Assembly: GCA_025361765.1 (NCBI GenBank)
Contig: JANYJS010000042.1
Span: 1 to 55,404, forward strand
Length of the DNA: 55,404 nucleotides
Direction: 5' to 3'
DNA from: Bacillota bacterium
GTDB lineage: Bacteria; Bacillota; Clostridia; Peptostreptococcales; Anaerovoracaceae
In this document: piece by piece, positions 47,607 to 55,404 of the stretch
How the letters are laid out: every line of letters begins with the position of its first letter
How positions within the stretch are numbered: position 1 is the stretch's first letter
Made by a program: the position numbers and the translations under genes
Notes under the pieces: model-generated
What the model saw: the letters and a program-made list of their open reading frames with translations, nothing else
Databases searched by the model: none
Told to the model about the DNA's origin: nothing

Positions 47607-48167
47607 ATGGATACACAGTTTATGGAAAGGTCAAGAGTTATGAAGCTGACTTTATGCAGCCTATTTGTCGCCCTGACTGCAATTGGCGCCTTTATTAAGG
47701 TGCCTGGTCCCTTGGCGCCGTTCTCCTTACAAGTTCTGTTTGTGATTATGGCCGGGATCATTCTTGGCCCAAAGCTGGGATTTATTAGCCAAATCGCCTA
47801 TATTGCCATCGGCTTAATAGGTCTTCCCATCTTTGCTATGGGAGGCGGGCCCTCTTACATTTTTCAGCCAAGTTTTGGCTTCCTCTTAGGCTTCGCTGCG
47901 GCTGCCTTTGTGGTCGGAAAAATTGCAGAAAAATCACAGCCACTGACGATAAAAAAGCTCATGCTTGCAGGAATCGCTGGATTGGCTTCTATTTATGCCA
48001 TTGGTCTTCCTTATCTTTATTTCATGGTGAATGTTTATCTGGGTAAGGAGATGCAGGTGGGTTCAGTTATTTGGACGGCCTGTATCTTATTTTTGCCTGG
48101 AGATTTACTGAAGCTGTTTCTGGCAAGCTTTTTATCCCTAAAAATAATTCGGGCATTGAAGATTTAA
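47607..48167 (+). CDS. bioY: Biotin transporter BioY (ECF S component)
   Basis: Membrane protein that binds and imports biotin, alone or with an ECF energising module. Seen in 186 residues: SLFVALTAIGAFIKVPGPLAPFSLQ, GLIGLPIFAMGGGPSYIFQPSFGFLLGF and a C-terminal FLPGDLLKLFLASFLSLKI, all BioY signatures; about six helices. The longest frame begins at 47544, upstream of the promoter -10, so it cannot be the start; the ATG at 47607 follows GGAGG and lies after the predicted transcript start. The gene is a single unit with its own operator and terminator. Confidence 0.95.
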   Translation: MDTQFMERSRVMKLTLCSLFVALTAIGAFIKVPGPLAPFSLQVLFVIMAGIILGPKLGFISQIAYIAIGLIGLPIFAMGGGPSYIFQPSFGFLLGFAAAAFVVGKIAEKSQPLTIKKLMLAGIAGLASIYAIGLPYLYFMVNVYLGKEMQVGSVIWTACILFLPGDLLKLFLASFLSLKIIRALKI

Positions 48168-48207
48168 ATTTTAAGCAGATAACTGCCAGACATCTCCTGG
48201 TTTATTG

Positions 48208-48233
48208 AATAGGCTAAATCAGCCTATTTTTTT
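48208..48233 (+). terminator. bioY terminator
   Basis: Perfect stem AATAGGCT / AGCCTATT with loop AAATC, followed by five further T residues. The rest of the gap to 48435 is AT-rich; a TATAAT at 48361 lacks a fitting -35, so the promoter of the carboxylase genes is uncertain. Confidence 0.92.
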
Positions 48234-48435
48234 ATGTCGAAAATTTGGAGGGGAATGGCTAAATGTGCTTAAAATAAAGGCGTGACACGGATTAAAGAAT
48301 AATGTATACAAACAAGATATACCTTGAATAATCTGATAATTTAATATATATTTAAACAGGTATAATTTAAGTGTAATACTATCGGCATTTTTAATAGTGA
48401 TCCTATATGCAAATATAAACAGGAGGGAATAGTTT

Positions 48436-49977
48436 ATGAACAAAATTGAAGAACTCCGCGTCTTAAAAGAAACCATAGCTTTAGGCGGAGGACAGAAAAG
48501 AATTGACGATCAGCATGCAAAAGGCAAGCTCACAGCAAGGGAAAGAATTAATTTGCTGTTTGATGCAGGCACCTTTGTTGAAATTGATGCTTTTGTTTCT
48601 CACAGATCCACAAATTTTGACATGGCGGAGACCGAAGCGCCAGGAGATGGCGTAGTTACCGGATATGGCAATATCGATGGAAGATTGGTATTTGCTTATT
48701 CGCAGGATTTCACCGTACTTGGCGGATCTCTCGGCGAATATCACGCTGAAAAAATAGTCAAAGTTCAAAATAATGCGCTAAAGATGGGCGCGCCCATCAT
48801 CGGCCTTAACGACTCTGGTGGAGCGAGAATTCAAGAAGGCGTTAACGCCCTTTCGGGTTTTGGCAAAATCTTTTACAACAACACAATTTCCTCCGGTGTG
48901 ATTCCTCAGATATCAGTCATTATGGGGCCTTGCGCGGGCGGCGCCGTTTATTCCCCTGCTATCACAGACTTCGTGTTCATGGTGGATAAAACCAGTCAAA
49001 TGTTTATCACTGGACCTCAGGTCATCAAAACAGTTACTGGCGAAGATATTTCCGCAGAAAAGCTGGGCGGAGCTATGACGTGCAACAGTGTCAGTGGAGT
49101 GGCCCACTTTATTGGTAAAAATGATGCGGAGACCCTCGCTGAAGTACGAAGACTACTTGGCTTTTTACCTTCAAATAATCTGGAGACAGCCCCATTTGCG
49201 ACATCAACAGATGATGTGAACAGGCTTATTCCTGAATTCAATGATATGATCCCGGAAAACCCCAATAAGCCTTATGATATTTATGACATTATTCGCAAAA
49301 TGGCGGACAATGGCGAAATTTATGATGTTATGCCCCACTTTGCTAAAAATATGGTAACCTGTTATATCAGACTTAATGGAGAGACTATTGGTGTTATCGC
49401 CAATCAGCCAAAAGTTCTTGCCGGATGTCTTGATATCAACGCCTCAGACAAAGCAGCCAGGTTTATCAGAAGATGCGATGCGTTCAACACACCACTTTTA
49501 ACTATTGTTGACGTACCGGGCTTCCTTCCTGGCGCTGATCAGGAATACGGGGGCATTATCAGACATGGTGCAAAAATGCTCTATTCTTATTGTGAGGCTA
49601 CCGTACCAAAAGTGACCATGATTCTTAGAAAGGCCTATGGTGGCGCATATATCGGCATGTGCAACAAAGAGCTCGGTGCAGATATGGTTCTTGCTTGGCC
49701 GAGTGCTGAAATAGCAGTCATGGGACCAGAAGGGGCAGCCAATATTGTCTTTAAAAACGACATAAAGGATGCCAAGGATCCTGCAGCAATGAGACAGGAA
49801 AAAATTCAGGATTATAAAAATCAGTTTGCAAATCCCTATAGAGCAGCTGAAATGGGTTATGTGGACGATGTCATTGAGCCTCAGACCGCAAGACAGCGTG
49901 TCGCTGGAGCCTTTGATATGCTGAGTTCCAAGAGACAATCATTACCAGCCAAAAAGCATGGTAATATTCCTCTTTAA
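48436..49977 (+). CDS. mmdA: Biotin-dependent carboxyltransferase subunit, methylmalonyl-CoA decarboxylase alpha (MmdA)-like
   Basis: Moves the carboxyl group between an acyl-CoA, probably methylmalonyl-CoA, and the biotin carrier. In 513 residues: KGKLTARERINLLFDAGTFVEID, LNDSGGARIQEGV, MGPCAGGAVYSPA and DVPGFLPGADQEYGGIIRHGAKMLYSY, the acyl-CoA carboxyltransferase family core. MmdA of Na+-pumping decarboxylases, propionyl-CoA carboxylase beta and transcarboxylase subunits cannot be told apart by motif alone; the small subunit and carrier that follow favour the decarboxylase/transcarboxylase group. No membrane beta subunit follows. AGGAGG precedes the ATG. Confidence 0.9.
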   Translation: MNKIEELRVLKETIALGGGQKRIDDQHAKGKLTARERINLLFDAGTFVEIDAFVSHRSTNFDMAETEAPGDGVVTGYGNIDGRLVFAYSQDFTVLGGSLGEYHAEKIVKVQNNALKMGAPIIGLNDSGGARIQEGVNALSGFGKIFYNNTISSGVIPQISVIMGPCAGGAVYSPAITDFVFMVDKTSQMFITGPQVIKTVTGEDISAEKLGGAMTCNSVSGVAHFIGKNDAETLAEVRRLLGFLPSNNLETAPFATSTDDVNRLIPEFNDMIPENPNKPYDIYDIIRKMADNGEIYDVMPHFAKNMVTCYIRLNGETIGVIANQPKVLAGCLDINASDKAARFIRRCDAFNTPLLTIVDVPGFLPGADQEYGGIIRHGAKMLYSYCEATVPKVTMILRKAYGGAYIGMCNKELGADMVLAWPSAEIAVMGPEGAANIVFKNDIKDAKDPAAMRQEKIQDYKNQFANPYRAAEMGYVDDVIEPQTARQRVAGAFDMLSSKRQSLPAKKHGNIPL

Positions 49978-50017
49978 GAGTTTCTGATAAATGCACTGAA
50001 AGCAGAGGTAAGAACAA

Positions 50018-50233
50018 ATGGAACAATCGACATTAAACAATTCATATATAGATATAGGCATGAACCAAGAGGACGAAGCAGAGCTGATTGCAGTCATAAT
50101 GGCCGCTCTTTCAGAAAGCCTGAGTCAACCCGCAGGCAGTCTGGTCATCAATAAGATCAGAAGGGTCACCGGTCAATCAATAGCTTGGAATCAAGCAGGC
50201 CTAAATGAGAGTATCGCAAGCAGAAGAATTTAA
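50018..50233 (+). CDS. Small MmdE/OadG-C-terminal-like subunit of the carboxyltransferase complex
   Basis: A 71-residue soluble protein. The part EAELIAVIMAALSESL and VINKIRRVTGQSIAW resembles the cytoplasmic C-terminal segment of OadG/MmdD subunits, but the N-terminal membrane helix of those proteins is missing. Veillonella MmdE (epsilon) is likewise a short copy of the delta C terminus and stabilises the complex, so an epsilon-like role is the best guess. It lies between the carboxyltransferase and biotin carrier genes with GAGGTAAG as ribosome site. Confidence 0.7.
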   Translation: MEQSTLNNSYIDIGMNQEDEAELIAVIMAALSESLSQPAGSLVINKIRRVTGQSIAWNQAGLNESIASRRI

Positions 50234-50254
50234 ATTTGAAAGGAAGATTGTGAA

Positions 50255-50686
50255 ATGAGAAAATATAACATCACCGTGAATGGAAAAGCTTTTGAAGTCG
50301 AAGTCCAGGAAATAGGCGGAAGCCCTGCTCCTGTTTATGCAGCCTCAGCGCCGGCATCGGTTGCCGTTGCAACAGCACCTACAGCCGCACCGATGCAAGC
50401 CCCAGCCGCAGCGCCAGCCGTCGCCGCTGCGCCAAAAGCCGCCACAGCAGCCCCGGCCGCACCGTCTGCTGGAGCAAGCGTCATTAATGCACCGATTCCT
50501 GGAAAGATTCTGGACATTAAAGTATCCGTAGGAGATGCCATAAAAAAAGATCAACTTCTGCTCATTTTAGAAGCCATGAAAATGGAAAACGAAATTTTCT
50601 CGCCAAATGAGGGCATCGTAGAATCGATTCCGGTTTCAAATGGTGATTCAGTCAATGCAGGCGATTTGCTGGTTTCAATAAAATAA
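50255..50686 (+). CDS. Biotin carboxyl carrier protein (MmdC-like)
   Basis: Carries the biotin that shuttles carboxyl groups. In 143 residues: a short N-terminal strand region (MRKYNITVNGKAFEVEV), a long Ala/Pro linker (about 23-74), and a biotinyl domain with the attachment motif EAMKMENEI (Lys109) and flanking PIPGKILDIKVSVGD and GDLLVSIK. The BirA ligase that biotinylates it is encoded 71 bp downstream. The skewed GC of the linker comes from its GCN/CCN codons. Confidence 0.94.
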   Translation: MRKYNITVNGKAFEVEVQEIGGSPAPVYAASAPASVAVATAPTAAPMQAPAAAPAVAAAPKAATAAPAAPSAGASVINAPIPGKILDIKVSVGDAIKKDQLLLILEAMKMENEIFSPNEGIVESIPVSNGDSVNAGDLLVSIK

Positions 50687-50702
50687 CTTGCCAAATAAAA
50701 GC

Positions 50703-50732
50703 AAAGGCCCGTATTGAACAATACGGGCCTTT
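50703..50732 (+). terminator. Hairpin terminator after the biotin carrier gene
   Basis: Perfect inverted repeat AAAGGCCCGTATTG / CAATACGGGCCTTT with a 2-base centre. The T-tract is formed by the arm itself (CCTTTATTAAT). It may be read in both directions. Confidence 0.75.
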
Positions 50733-50756
50733 ATTAATCAGTTTGAAGGAGCGCTC

Positions 50757-51734
50757 ATGAAGAGAAAAATCCTCGAGTTGCTGGCCTCAAGCCATGATCA
50801 CTTTATCTCAGGAGAAACTATAAGTAGGGTATGTGGGATCAGTAGGGCAGCAGTCTGGAAACATATTGACCATCTTAAAAAAGAGGGTTACCTCATAGAA
50901 GCAGTGACAAAAAAAGGCTACCGTCTGCTTGGAAACGATGACATGCTGGAGACTGTTTTTTTTCGGCTGCCAAAGGACAGGGTTATTGGGTCTTCTCATA
51001 TTTATTTGGAAGAAGTAGGCTCCACCAATGTCGAGGCCAAAGCTGCTGCATTGGACTATCCGGACGGTTCTGTTGTCATTTCTGATAGCCAGACCTCCGG
51101 TAAGGGAAGATTGGGAAGATACTGGGATTCAGCTAAAGGTAAAGGAATATGGCTGTCTCTTATTCTAAAACCAAGGATTTCCATGGCGGAAGCCATGATC
51201 CTAACCCAGATGGCCGGAGCTGGGGTCTGTGACGCCCTAAAAACAGCCGGCTACGAAGCAAAAATCAAATGGCCAAATGATGTTGTTGTTCAAGGAAGAA
51301 AGGTCTGTGGGATCCTGGCAGAGATGTCCGGTGAACCAGAGCAACTGAATTATGTGATTTTGGGTATTGGCATTAACGTCAATCAGAATCCTTCTGATTT
51401 CCCTGAAGAGCTTAGGAATAAAGCCATTTCCTTAAAAATGGTAGATTCAGAAGAAAAGTCGAGGAATTTGATTCTAGATCTTCTGCTCGAACGTCTGGAA
51501 CATTATTATGCCCTAGTTAAAAATAAAGATACAGCTGAAATCATAAAATTCTGCAGAAATAATTCGGCAACATTAGATAATCAGGTCAAAGTGATATATA
51601 ATGATAAAATAATTGAAGGAAAAGCTATTAACCTCACCGAAAACGGCGGACTCATAATTGAAGATCAGACAGGGCAAACCATGGAAATCATTTCAGGTGA
51701 AGTCTCTGTCAGAGGTATTTATGGTTATGTGTAA
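50757..51734 (+). CDS. birA: Bifunctional biotin--protein ligase / biotin operon repressor
   Basis: Attaches biotin to the carrier lysine and, when biotinyl-AMP is not consumed, represses biotin genes. In 325 residues: an N-terminal winged HTH (residues 1-60, ETISRVCGISRAAVWKHIDHLKKEGY), the catalytic domain with SQTSGKGRLGRYWDS, IKWPNDVVVQGRKVCGIL and LGIGINVNQNP, and a C-terminal SH3-like domain. The HTH makes it a class II BirA, matching the operator found at bioY. GAAGGAG precedes the ATG. Confidence 0.95.
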   Translation: MKRKILELLASSHDHFISGETISRVCGISRAAVWKHIDHLKKEGYLIEAVTKKGYRLLGNDDMLETVFFRLPKDRVIGSSHIYLEEVGSTNVEAKAAALDYPDGSVVISDSQTSGKGRLGRYWDSAKGKGIWLSLILKPRISMAEAMILTQMAGAGVCDALKTAGYEAKIKWPNDVVVQGRKVCGILAEMSGEPEQLNYVILGIGINVNQNPSDFPEELRNKAISLKMVDSEEKSRNLILDLLLERLEHYYALVKNKDTAEIIKFCRNNSATLDNQVKVIYNDKIIEGKAINLTENGGLIIEDQTGQTMEIISGEVSVRGIYGYV

Positions 51735-51793
51735 ACCAAAAATACGCCATTTGCTGGTGGGTTTTAGACTAATAAATGAAGGAGTGAACCGAT

Positions 51794-52633
51794 ATGCTAT
51801 TAGCTTTTGACGTTGGAAATACCAACATAGTCCTTGGCGTATTCAAGGATGGCAATCTGATTCAGAACTGGAGACTCGAAACGGATAAAAATAAAAGTGC
51901 CGATGAGTACGGTATGATTGTCAATCAGCTTTTCAACTATGAGGGGCTGGATACAAAAGAGGTGAAGGACGTTATCATTTCAACCGTCGTGCCGCCTATT
52001 GTCTATACGCTGCAGCATATGTCCATGAAATACTTCAATAAAAGAGCCATAGTGGTTGGCCCTGGGGTGAAAACCGGAATGATTATCAAGTATGATAATC
52101 CCAAACAAGTGGGTTCGGACAGAATAGTCAATTCCGTTGCGGCCTTCGAAAAATATGGCGGGCCTTTGATTATTGTCGACTTTGGTACGGCAACCACCTT
52201 CTGCGCCGTCTCCGAAAATTCAGAGTATCTTGGGGGTACCATTGCGCCGGGACTTAAAATTTCTTCGGAAGCACTTTTCGAAAAAACAGCCAAGTTACCA
52301 AGAGTTGAACTGGAAGAGCCAGGTCATGTCATCTGTAAAAATACAATTGAGAGCATGCAGTCGGGACTTGTTTATGGGCATATGGGCCTTGTAGAATACG
52401 TCGTCAAAAGAATGAAAATAGAGCTTTCCCCTGAAGATGGGGGGAAAAGGGTCAAGGTCATTGGAACCGGTGGACTTGCGACGTTAATCGCAGGGGGAAT
52501 AGACTGTATAGATGCCATTGATAAAATGCTGACTCTTGAAGGTCTTAAAATAATCTATGAAAAAAACCGTCATGACAGCAAAAAGAATCACTGTAAAATC
52601 TCTGATACTAGTATGGACATCGAGGACAAATAA
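51794..52633 (+). CDS. coaX: Type III pantothenate kinase
   Basis: First step of coenzyme A synthesis, not feedback-inhibited by CoA. In 279 residues: [16 protein letters not shown] at the N terminus, [41 protein letters not shown] and [19 protein letters not shown]. The last 20 residues (after GLKIIYEKN) are polar and not conserved. The order birA-coaX-dusB-greA-lysS is common in Firmicutes. Confidence 0.95.
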   Translation: MLLAFDVGNTNIVLGVFKDGNLIQNWRLETDKNKSADEYGMIVNQLFNYEGLDTKEVKDVIISTVVPPIVYTLQHMSMKYFNKRAIVVGPGVKTGMIIKYDNPKQVGSDRIVNSVAAFEKYGGPLIIVDFGTATTFCAVSENSEYLGGTIAPGLKISSEALFEKTAKLPRVELEEPGHVICKNTIESMQSGLVYGHMGLVEYVVKRMKIELSPEDGGKRVKVIGTGGLATLIAGGIDCIDAIDKMLTLEGLKIIYEKNRHDSKKNHCKISDTSMDIEDK

Positions 52634-52658
52634 GGCGAAAATTTAGATTGTAACTTCC

Positions 52659-52700
52659 GAGGTTCAAATATTAAGTTAGGTACTGTTGAGGCTCAAATAT
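52659..52700 (+). repeat. Direct repeat duplicating the dusB ribosome-site region
   Basis: GAGG(T/C)TCAAATAT at 52659-52671 and 52688-52700, 29 bp apart. The second copy supplies the GAGG ribosome site and ends in the dusB ATG; the first ends in ATATT and has no start. Confidence 0.65.
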
Positions 52701-53679
52701 GAAAATCAGAAATGCAGACATAGAAAATCCGTTTATTTTGGCGCCCATGGCCGGTATCACGGATGGCCCATTTAGAAAAATTTGCAGGCAACTAGGCTGC
52801 GGCTTAGTCTACTCGGAAATGATCAGCGCCAAGGGTCTTTATTATAATGATGAGGCTTCTGAAAAGCTGCTGCAAATTTATGAGGAAGAAAAGCCCATTG
52901 CCTACCAAATATTTGGATCTGATCCCAAATTCATGGCTTTTGCAACGGACAAACTTGAAGAAAGACAAAATGCCATCATCGACATTAATATGGGTTGCCC
53001 AGTGCCGAAAGTGGTTAAGAACGGAGATGGATCGGCACTCTTGAATAATCCAAAACTTGTCGGTGAAGTTGTAAAGTCAGTGGTGCGTGCTACGAAAAAA
53101 CCGGTGACAGTTAAAATTCGGATTGGTTGGAATCAGCAAAGCATCAACGCAGTAGAAATTGCGAAAATTGTTGAAGCGGAAGGTGCCTCGGCAATTGGAG
53201 TCCATGGGAGAACGAGAGAACAATACTATAGCGGAAAAGCCGATTGGGAGATGATCAAAAAAGTCAAGAAAAGCGTCAGCATTCCCGTCATGGGAAGCGG
53301 AGATGTTTTCTCAGCACGAGATGCGTTGGCTATGATAGAAGAAACCGGTTGTGATTTTGTCATGATCGCAAGAGGCACTTTAGGAAATCCTTGGATATTC
53401 AGAGAAAGTTTGGCTCTATGGCAAGGCAAAGTAGTGCCAGCACCTCCTACCATTGGTGACAAAGTGTCTATCGTCAATGAGCAATTAGACTCTTTAATCA
53501 ATGAAAAAGGAGAATATGCTGCGGTCCGGGAGATGAGAAAGCATATTGGCTGGTATCTAAAAGGGGTTTATGGGTCTGCTGAGATTAGAAGACGGGTAAA
53601 CAGTATTGAGAAGGCAGACGAAATCAAGCAGCTTCTCGCCGCTCACCTGCAAGCTGCCTCGGGACGCTCAGGCCCTTGA
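52699..53679 (+). CDS. dusB: tRNA-dihydrouridine synthase (DusB type)
   Basis: Flavin enzyme reducing uridine to dihydrouridine in tRNA. In 326 residues: FILAPMAGITDGPFRKICRQLG, YSEMISAKGLYY, IDINMGCPVPKVVKNGDGSALL with the catalytic Cys, VHGRTREQYYSGKADW and IPVMGSGDVFSARDALAM. The helical tRNA-binding C terminus has RKHIGWYLKGV. Its last codons overlap the greA promoter. Confidence 0.94.
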   Translation: MKIRNADIENPFILAPMAGITDGPFRKICRQLGCGLVYSEMISAKGLYYNDEASEKLLQIYEEEKPIAYQIFGSDPKFMAFATDKLEERQNAIIDINMGCPVPKVVKNGDGSALLNNPKLVGEVVKSVVRATKKPVTVKIRIGWNQQSINAVEIAKIVEAEGASAIGVHGRTREQYYSGKADWEMIKKVKKSVSIPVMGSGDVFSARDALAMIEETGCDFVMIARGTLGNPWIFRESLALWQGKVVPAPPTIGDKVSIVNEQLDSLINEKGEYAAVREMRKHIGWYLKGVYGSAEIRRRVNSIEKADEIKQLLAAHLQAASGRSGP

Positions 53680-53704
53680 CTTTATGGGCAGGGTGGTTTA
53701 TAAT
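53676..53704 (+). promoter_or_regulatory. greA promoter
   Basis: TTGACT (53676-53681) and TATAAT (53699-53704) with a 17-bp spacer, overlapping the dusB stop codon by 4 bp. Confidence 0.8.
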
Positions 53705-53776
53705 ACTTCGCATATAGGCGCGGTTCACAAGGCGAAGAATACAAATTTGACGTGAATTAAAAAGGAGATTACCATT

Positions 53777-54256
53777 ATGGCAGACGAAATTTTATTAACC
53801 AAAGAAGGCTATGATAAAATCGTAGCAGAACTTGAAGAATTAATTACAGTCAAAAGAAAAGAAGTTGCAGAAAGAATCAAGGAAGCTATTTCCTACGGCG
53901 ATATTTCTGAGAACTCAGAGTATGATTCTGCCAAAAATGAGCAGGCTGAACTTGAAGAAAGAATCAACAAGCTCGAAAATATGGTTCGTACAGCGAAAAT
54001 CATTGACGAAAAAAATATTTCTACGGACTATGTCAAGATTGGCTTAAAAGTGAAGGTCAAAAATCTCAGCACAAAGCTTAAGGAAGTCCTGGAATACACC
54101 ATCGTAGGCTCCACAGAAGCAGATCCATATGAAGGAAAAATTTCCAATGAGTCTCTCGTTGGTAAGGCCCTTCTTGATAAAAAAGTTAAAGATAAAGTAG
54201 AAATTCAAATTCCTGATGGGATCGTCAAATATGAAATCATTGAAATCAGCAAATAA
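53777..54256 (+). CDS. greA: Transcription elongation factor GreA
   Basis: Rescues backtracked RNA polymerase by stimulating transcript cleavage. In 159 residues: the N-terminal coiled coil (1-75) with LTKEGYDKIVAELEELITVKR and the tip segment GDISENSEYDSAKNEQAELE, whose acidic residues act in the polymerase channel, then the globular FKBP-like domain with IVGSTEADPYEGKISNESLVGKAL. AAAGGAG precedes the ATG. Its last codons form the first unit of a 25-bp tandem repeat. Confidence 0.96.
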   Translation: MADEILLTKEGYDKIVAELEELITVKRKEVAERIKEAISYGDISENSEYDSAKNEQAELEERINKLENMVRTAKIIDEKNISTDYVKIGLKVKVKNLSTKLKEVLEYTIVGSTEADPYEGKISNESLVGKALLDKKVKDKVEIQIPDGIVKYEIIEISK

Positions 54257-54325
54257 TTATTAGATAGAAATCAGCAAATAAATCATTTGATAGAAGGCTG
54301 AAAATAGATCAAAAATAGAAAGCTG
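54242..54325 (+). repeat. Degenerate 25-26 bp tandem repeat at the greA 3' end
   Basis: Units begin GAAATCAG (54242), GAAATCAG (54267), GAAGGCTG (54293) and GAAAGCTG (54318) and end GATA or AATA. The first unit encodes the last greA codons and stop; later units are non-coding and diverge stepwise. Confidence 0.75.
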
Positions 54326-54372
54326 TTGTCAGAATACATAAAGTGAGTGCCAGCAAAGAAGAAGGTGGAAAC

Positions 54373-55404
54373 ATGAGTACTGAAAATAAGGGAACGGACC
54401 AAAGCGCCCCAATCATCAATGATGAAGAGAATTTGTCAGAGGTTCTTAAAGTCAGGCGCGATAAGCTAGAGAAGCTACAGGCAATGGGCAGAAATCCATT
54501 TCTCGTTGAAAAATGGGATGTTAAAGACTATAGTGCAGACATAAAAAACAATTTTGAAACAAACGAAGGGCAAGGCGTTGTTTCCGCAGGCAGAATCATG
54601 GCAAAAAGGCAAATGGGCAAAGCCTCATTTATAGATATTCAGGACAAACAAGGCAGAATCCAGTGCTACTTGAGACAGGACGCTATTGGCGAAGAAGAAT
54701 ATGAGATTTTCCTGACCTATGATATCGGAGATATCGTTGGTATCGTAGGAGAAGTATTCAAGACAAAGCATGGTGAGATTTCAATCAAAACACATGAGAT
54801 CAAATTGCTTTCAAAATCCCTGCAGATACTTCCTGAGAAATTCCACGGACTTAAAGATCAGGACATCCGGTATCGTCAACGCTATGTGGATTTGATCGTT
54901 AATCCTGAGGTGAGAAACACCTTTATTTTAAGGTCAAAAATGATTAAGGAAATCAAGAACTTTCTTGAGGATCGGGATTTTTTAGAAGTTGAAACGCCTA
55001 TTTTGACCACAATAGCTGGAGGCGCCAACGCCAGGCCTTTTGTTACCCATCATAACACTTTGGATATTGATATGAAGCTGCGTATTTCAAATGAGCTTTT
55101 CCTTAAGAGACTCATTGTTGGCGGCTTTGATCGGGTCTATGAGATGGGAAAAATGTTCAGAAATGAAGGTATGTCTCCAAAACATAATCCTGAGTTCACA
55201 TCCATGGAGCTCTATCAGGCTTATGGCGATTTCAACGATATGATGGAATTGACCGAAAACCTCATTGCCACTGTGGCACAGAATGTTTTAGGCACTATGG
55301 TGATCGATTATCAAGGAAAAGTATTTGATTTGACACCGCCCTGGCGACGGTTGACTATGGAAGACGCTGTCAAGGAATGGGTCGGAGAAGACTTTGCCAA
55401 AATT
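54373..55404 (+). CDS. lysS: Lysine--tRNA ligase, class II, 5' part (partial at window end)
   Basis: Charges tRNA-Lys. The frame opens at the ATG 54373 (AAGGTGG upstream) and runs to the window edge without a stop, 344 residues of an enzyme usually near 490-500. Seen: an N-terminal extension, the OB-fold anticodon domain ([19 protein letters not shown]), [23 protein letters not shown], the motif 1 region, and motif 2 in [23 protein letters not shown]. Motif 3 lies beyond the window. Confidence 0.96.
   Translation, partial: MSTENKGTDQSAPIINDEENLSEVLKVRRDKLEKLQAMGRNPFLVEKWDVKDYSADIKNNFETNEGQGVVSAGRIMAKRQMGKASFIDIQDKQGRIQCYLRQDAIGEEEYEIFLTYDIGDIVGIVGEVFKTKHGEISIKTHEIKLLSKSLQILPEKFHGLKDQDIRYRQRYVDLIVNPEVRNTFILRSKMIKEIKNFLEDRDFLEVETPILTTIAGGANARPFVTHHNTLDIDMKLRISNELFLKRLIVGGFDRVYEMGKMFRNEGMSPKHNPEFTSMELYQAYGDFNDMMELTENLIATVAQNVLGTMVIDYQGKVFDLTPPWRRLTMEDAVKEWVGEDFAKI

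Noticed and set aside
50335-50554. Several ORFs over the biotin-carrier linker
   Set aside because: They are shadow frames of the repetitive Ala/Pro codons, which remain open by composition.

Overview
The window looks like the chromosome of an anaerobic, Gram-positive clostridial (Eubacteriales-type) bacterium of moderate GC content. The evidence is [FeFe]-hydrogenase maturation genes, oxygen-sensitive class I (two-subunit) fumarase, a biotin-dependent decarboxylase/carboxyltransferase set, lipoproteins with Gram-positive context, TagO/MnaA-type wall-polymer genes, strong AGGAGG ribosome binding sites and many TTG/GTG starts. No tRNA, rRNA, CRISPR array, insertion sequence or prophage was recognised. 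Assignment below family level is not possible from the sequence alone.

Layout. 1-4979: 3' part of glnS, a prepilin peptidase, an orphan amino-acid-type binding protein (minus strand), a small excisionase-like HTH protein and a sodium:solute symporter. 5156-12433: an oligopeptide-type ABC importer operon (binding protein, two permeases, one fused double ATPase) followed by a YtcJ-like amidohydrolase. 12414-16528 (minus): the hydrogenase maturation operon TM1266-like gene, hydE, hydG, hydF, preceded by a candidate structured RNA with its own promoter and terminator. 16919-23514: a locus matching the flavin-based extracellular electron transfer (FLEET) system of Listeria. It has an NDH-2 fused to a DoxX-like membrane region, EetA-like NusG-II protein, EetB-like Gx protein, polyprenyl diphosphate synthase and UbiX on the minus strand, ApbE flavin transferase on the plus strand, and an FMN-binding lipoprotein on the minus strand. 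23785-30978: truA, yhbY, metF, metH, dCMP deaminase, tagO, UDP-GlcNAc 2-epimerase. 31094-38245: a complete F1Fo ATP synthase operon whose c subunit carries a Na+-type ligand set. 38251-38392: a long nested inverted repeat. 38596-46002: zinc-type CDF exporter, metG, tatD, tilS, ftsH. 46049-51734: fumarase alpha/beta, bioY with a BirA operator, methylmalonyl-CoA-decarboxylase-like alpha subunit, small epsilon-like subunit, biotin carrier, and birA. 51794-55404: coaX, dusB, greA and the 5' part of lysS.

How parts work together. Biotin uptake (BioY), the biotin-loaded carrier and the ligase/repressor BirA form a visible circuit: a TTGTAAAC-N15-GTTGACAA operator overlaps the bioY -35 box. The FLEET-like genes would pass electrons from NADH via a quinone made with the local prenyl synthase to covalently flavinylated surface lipoprotein. 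The hydrogenase maturases next door handle the alternative electron sink, H2. MetF and MetH share the methyl-tetrahydrofolate branch.

The most unusual signals are the FLEET-like locus in a hydrogenase-forming anaerobe, the uncharacterised RNA at 16622-16781, the 142-nt nested hairpin after atpC, and a recurring pattern of short (18-40 bp) tandem duplications at gene junctions, several of which duplicate translation-initiation regions (clearest at hydE, where AAGGAG is repeated every 18 bp). Many start codons were moved relative to the longest ORF on the basis of ribosome binding sites, as stated per gene.
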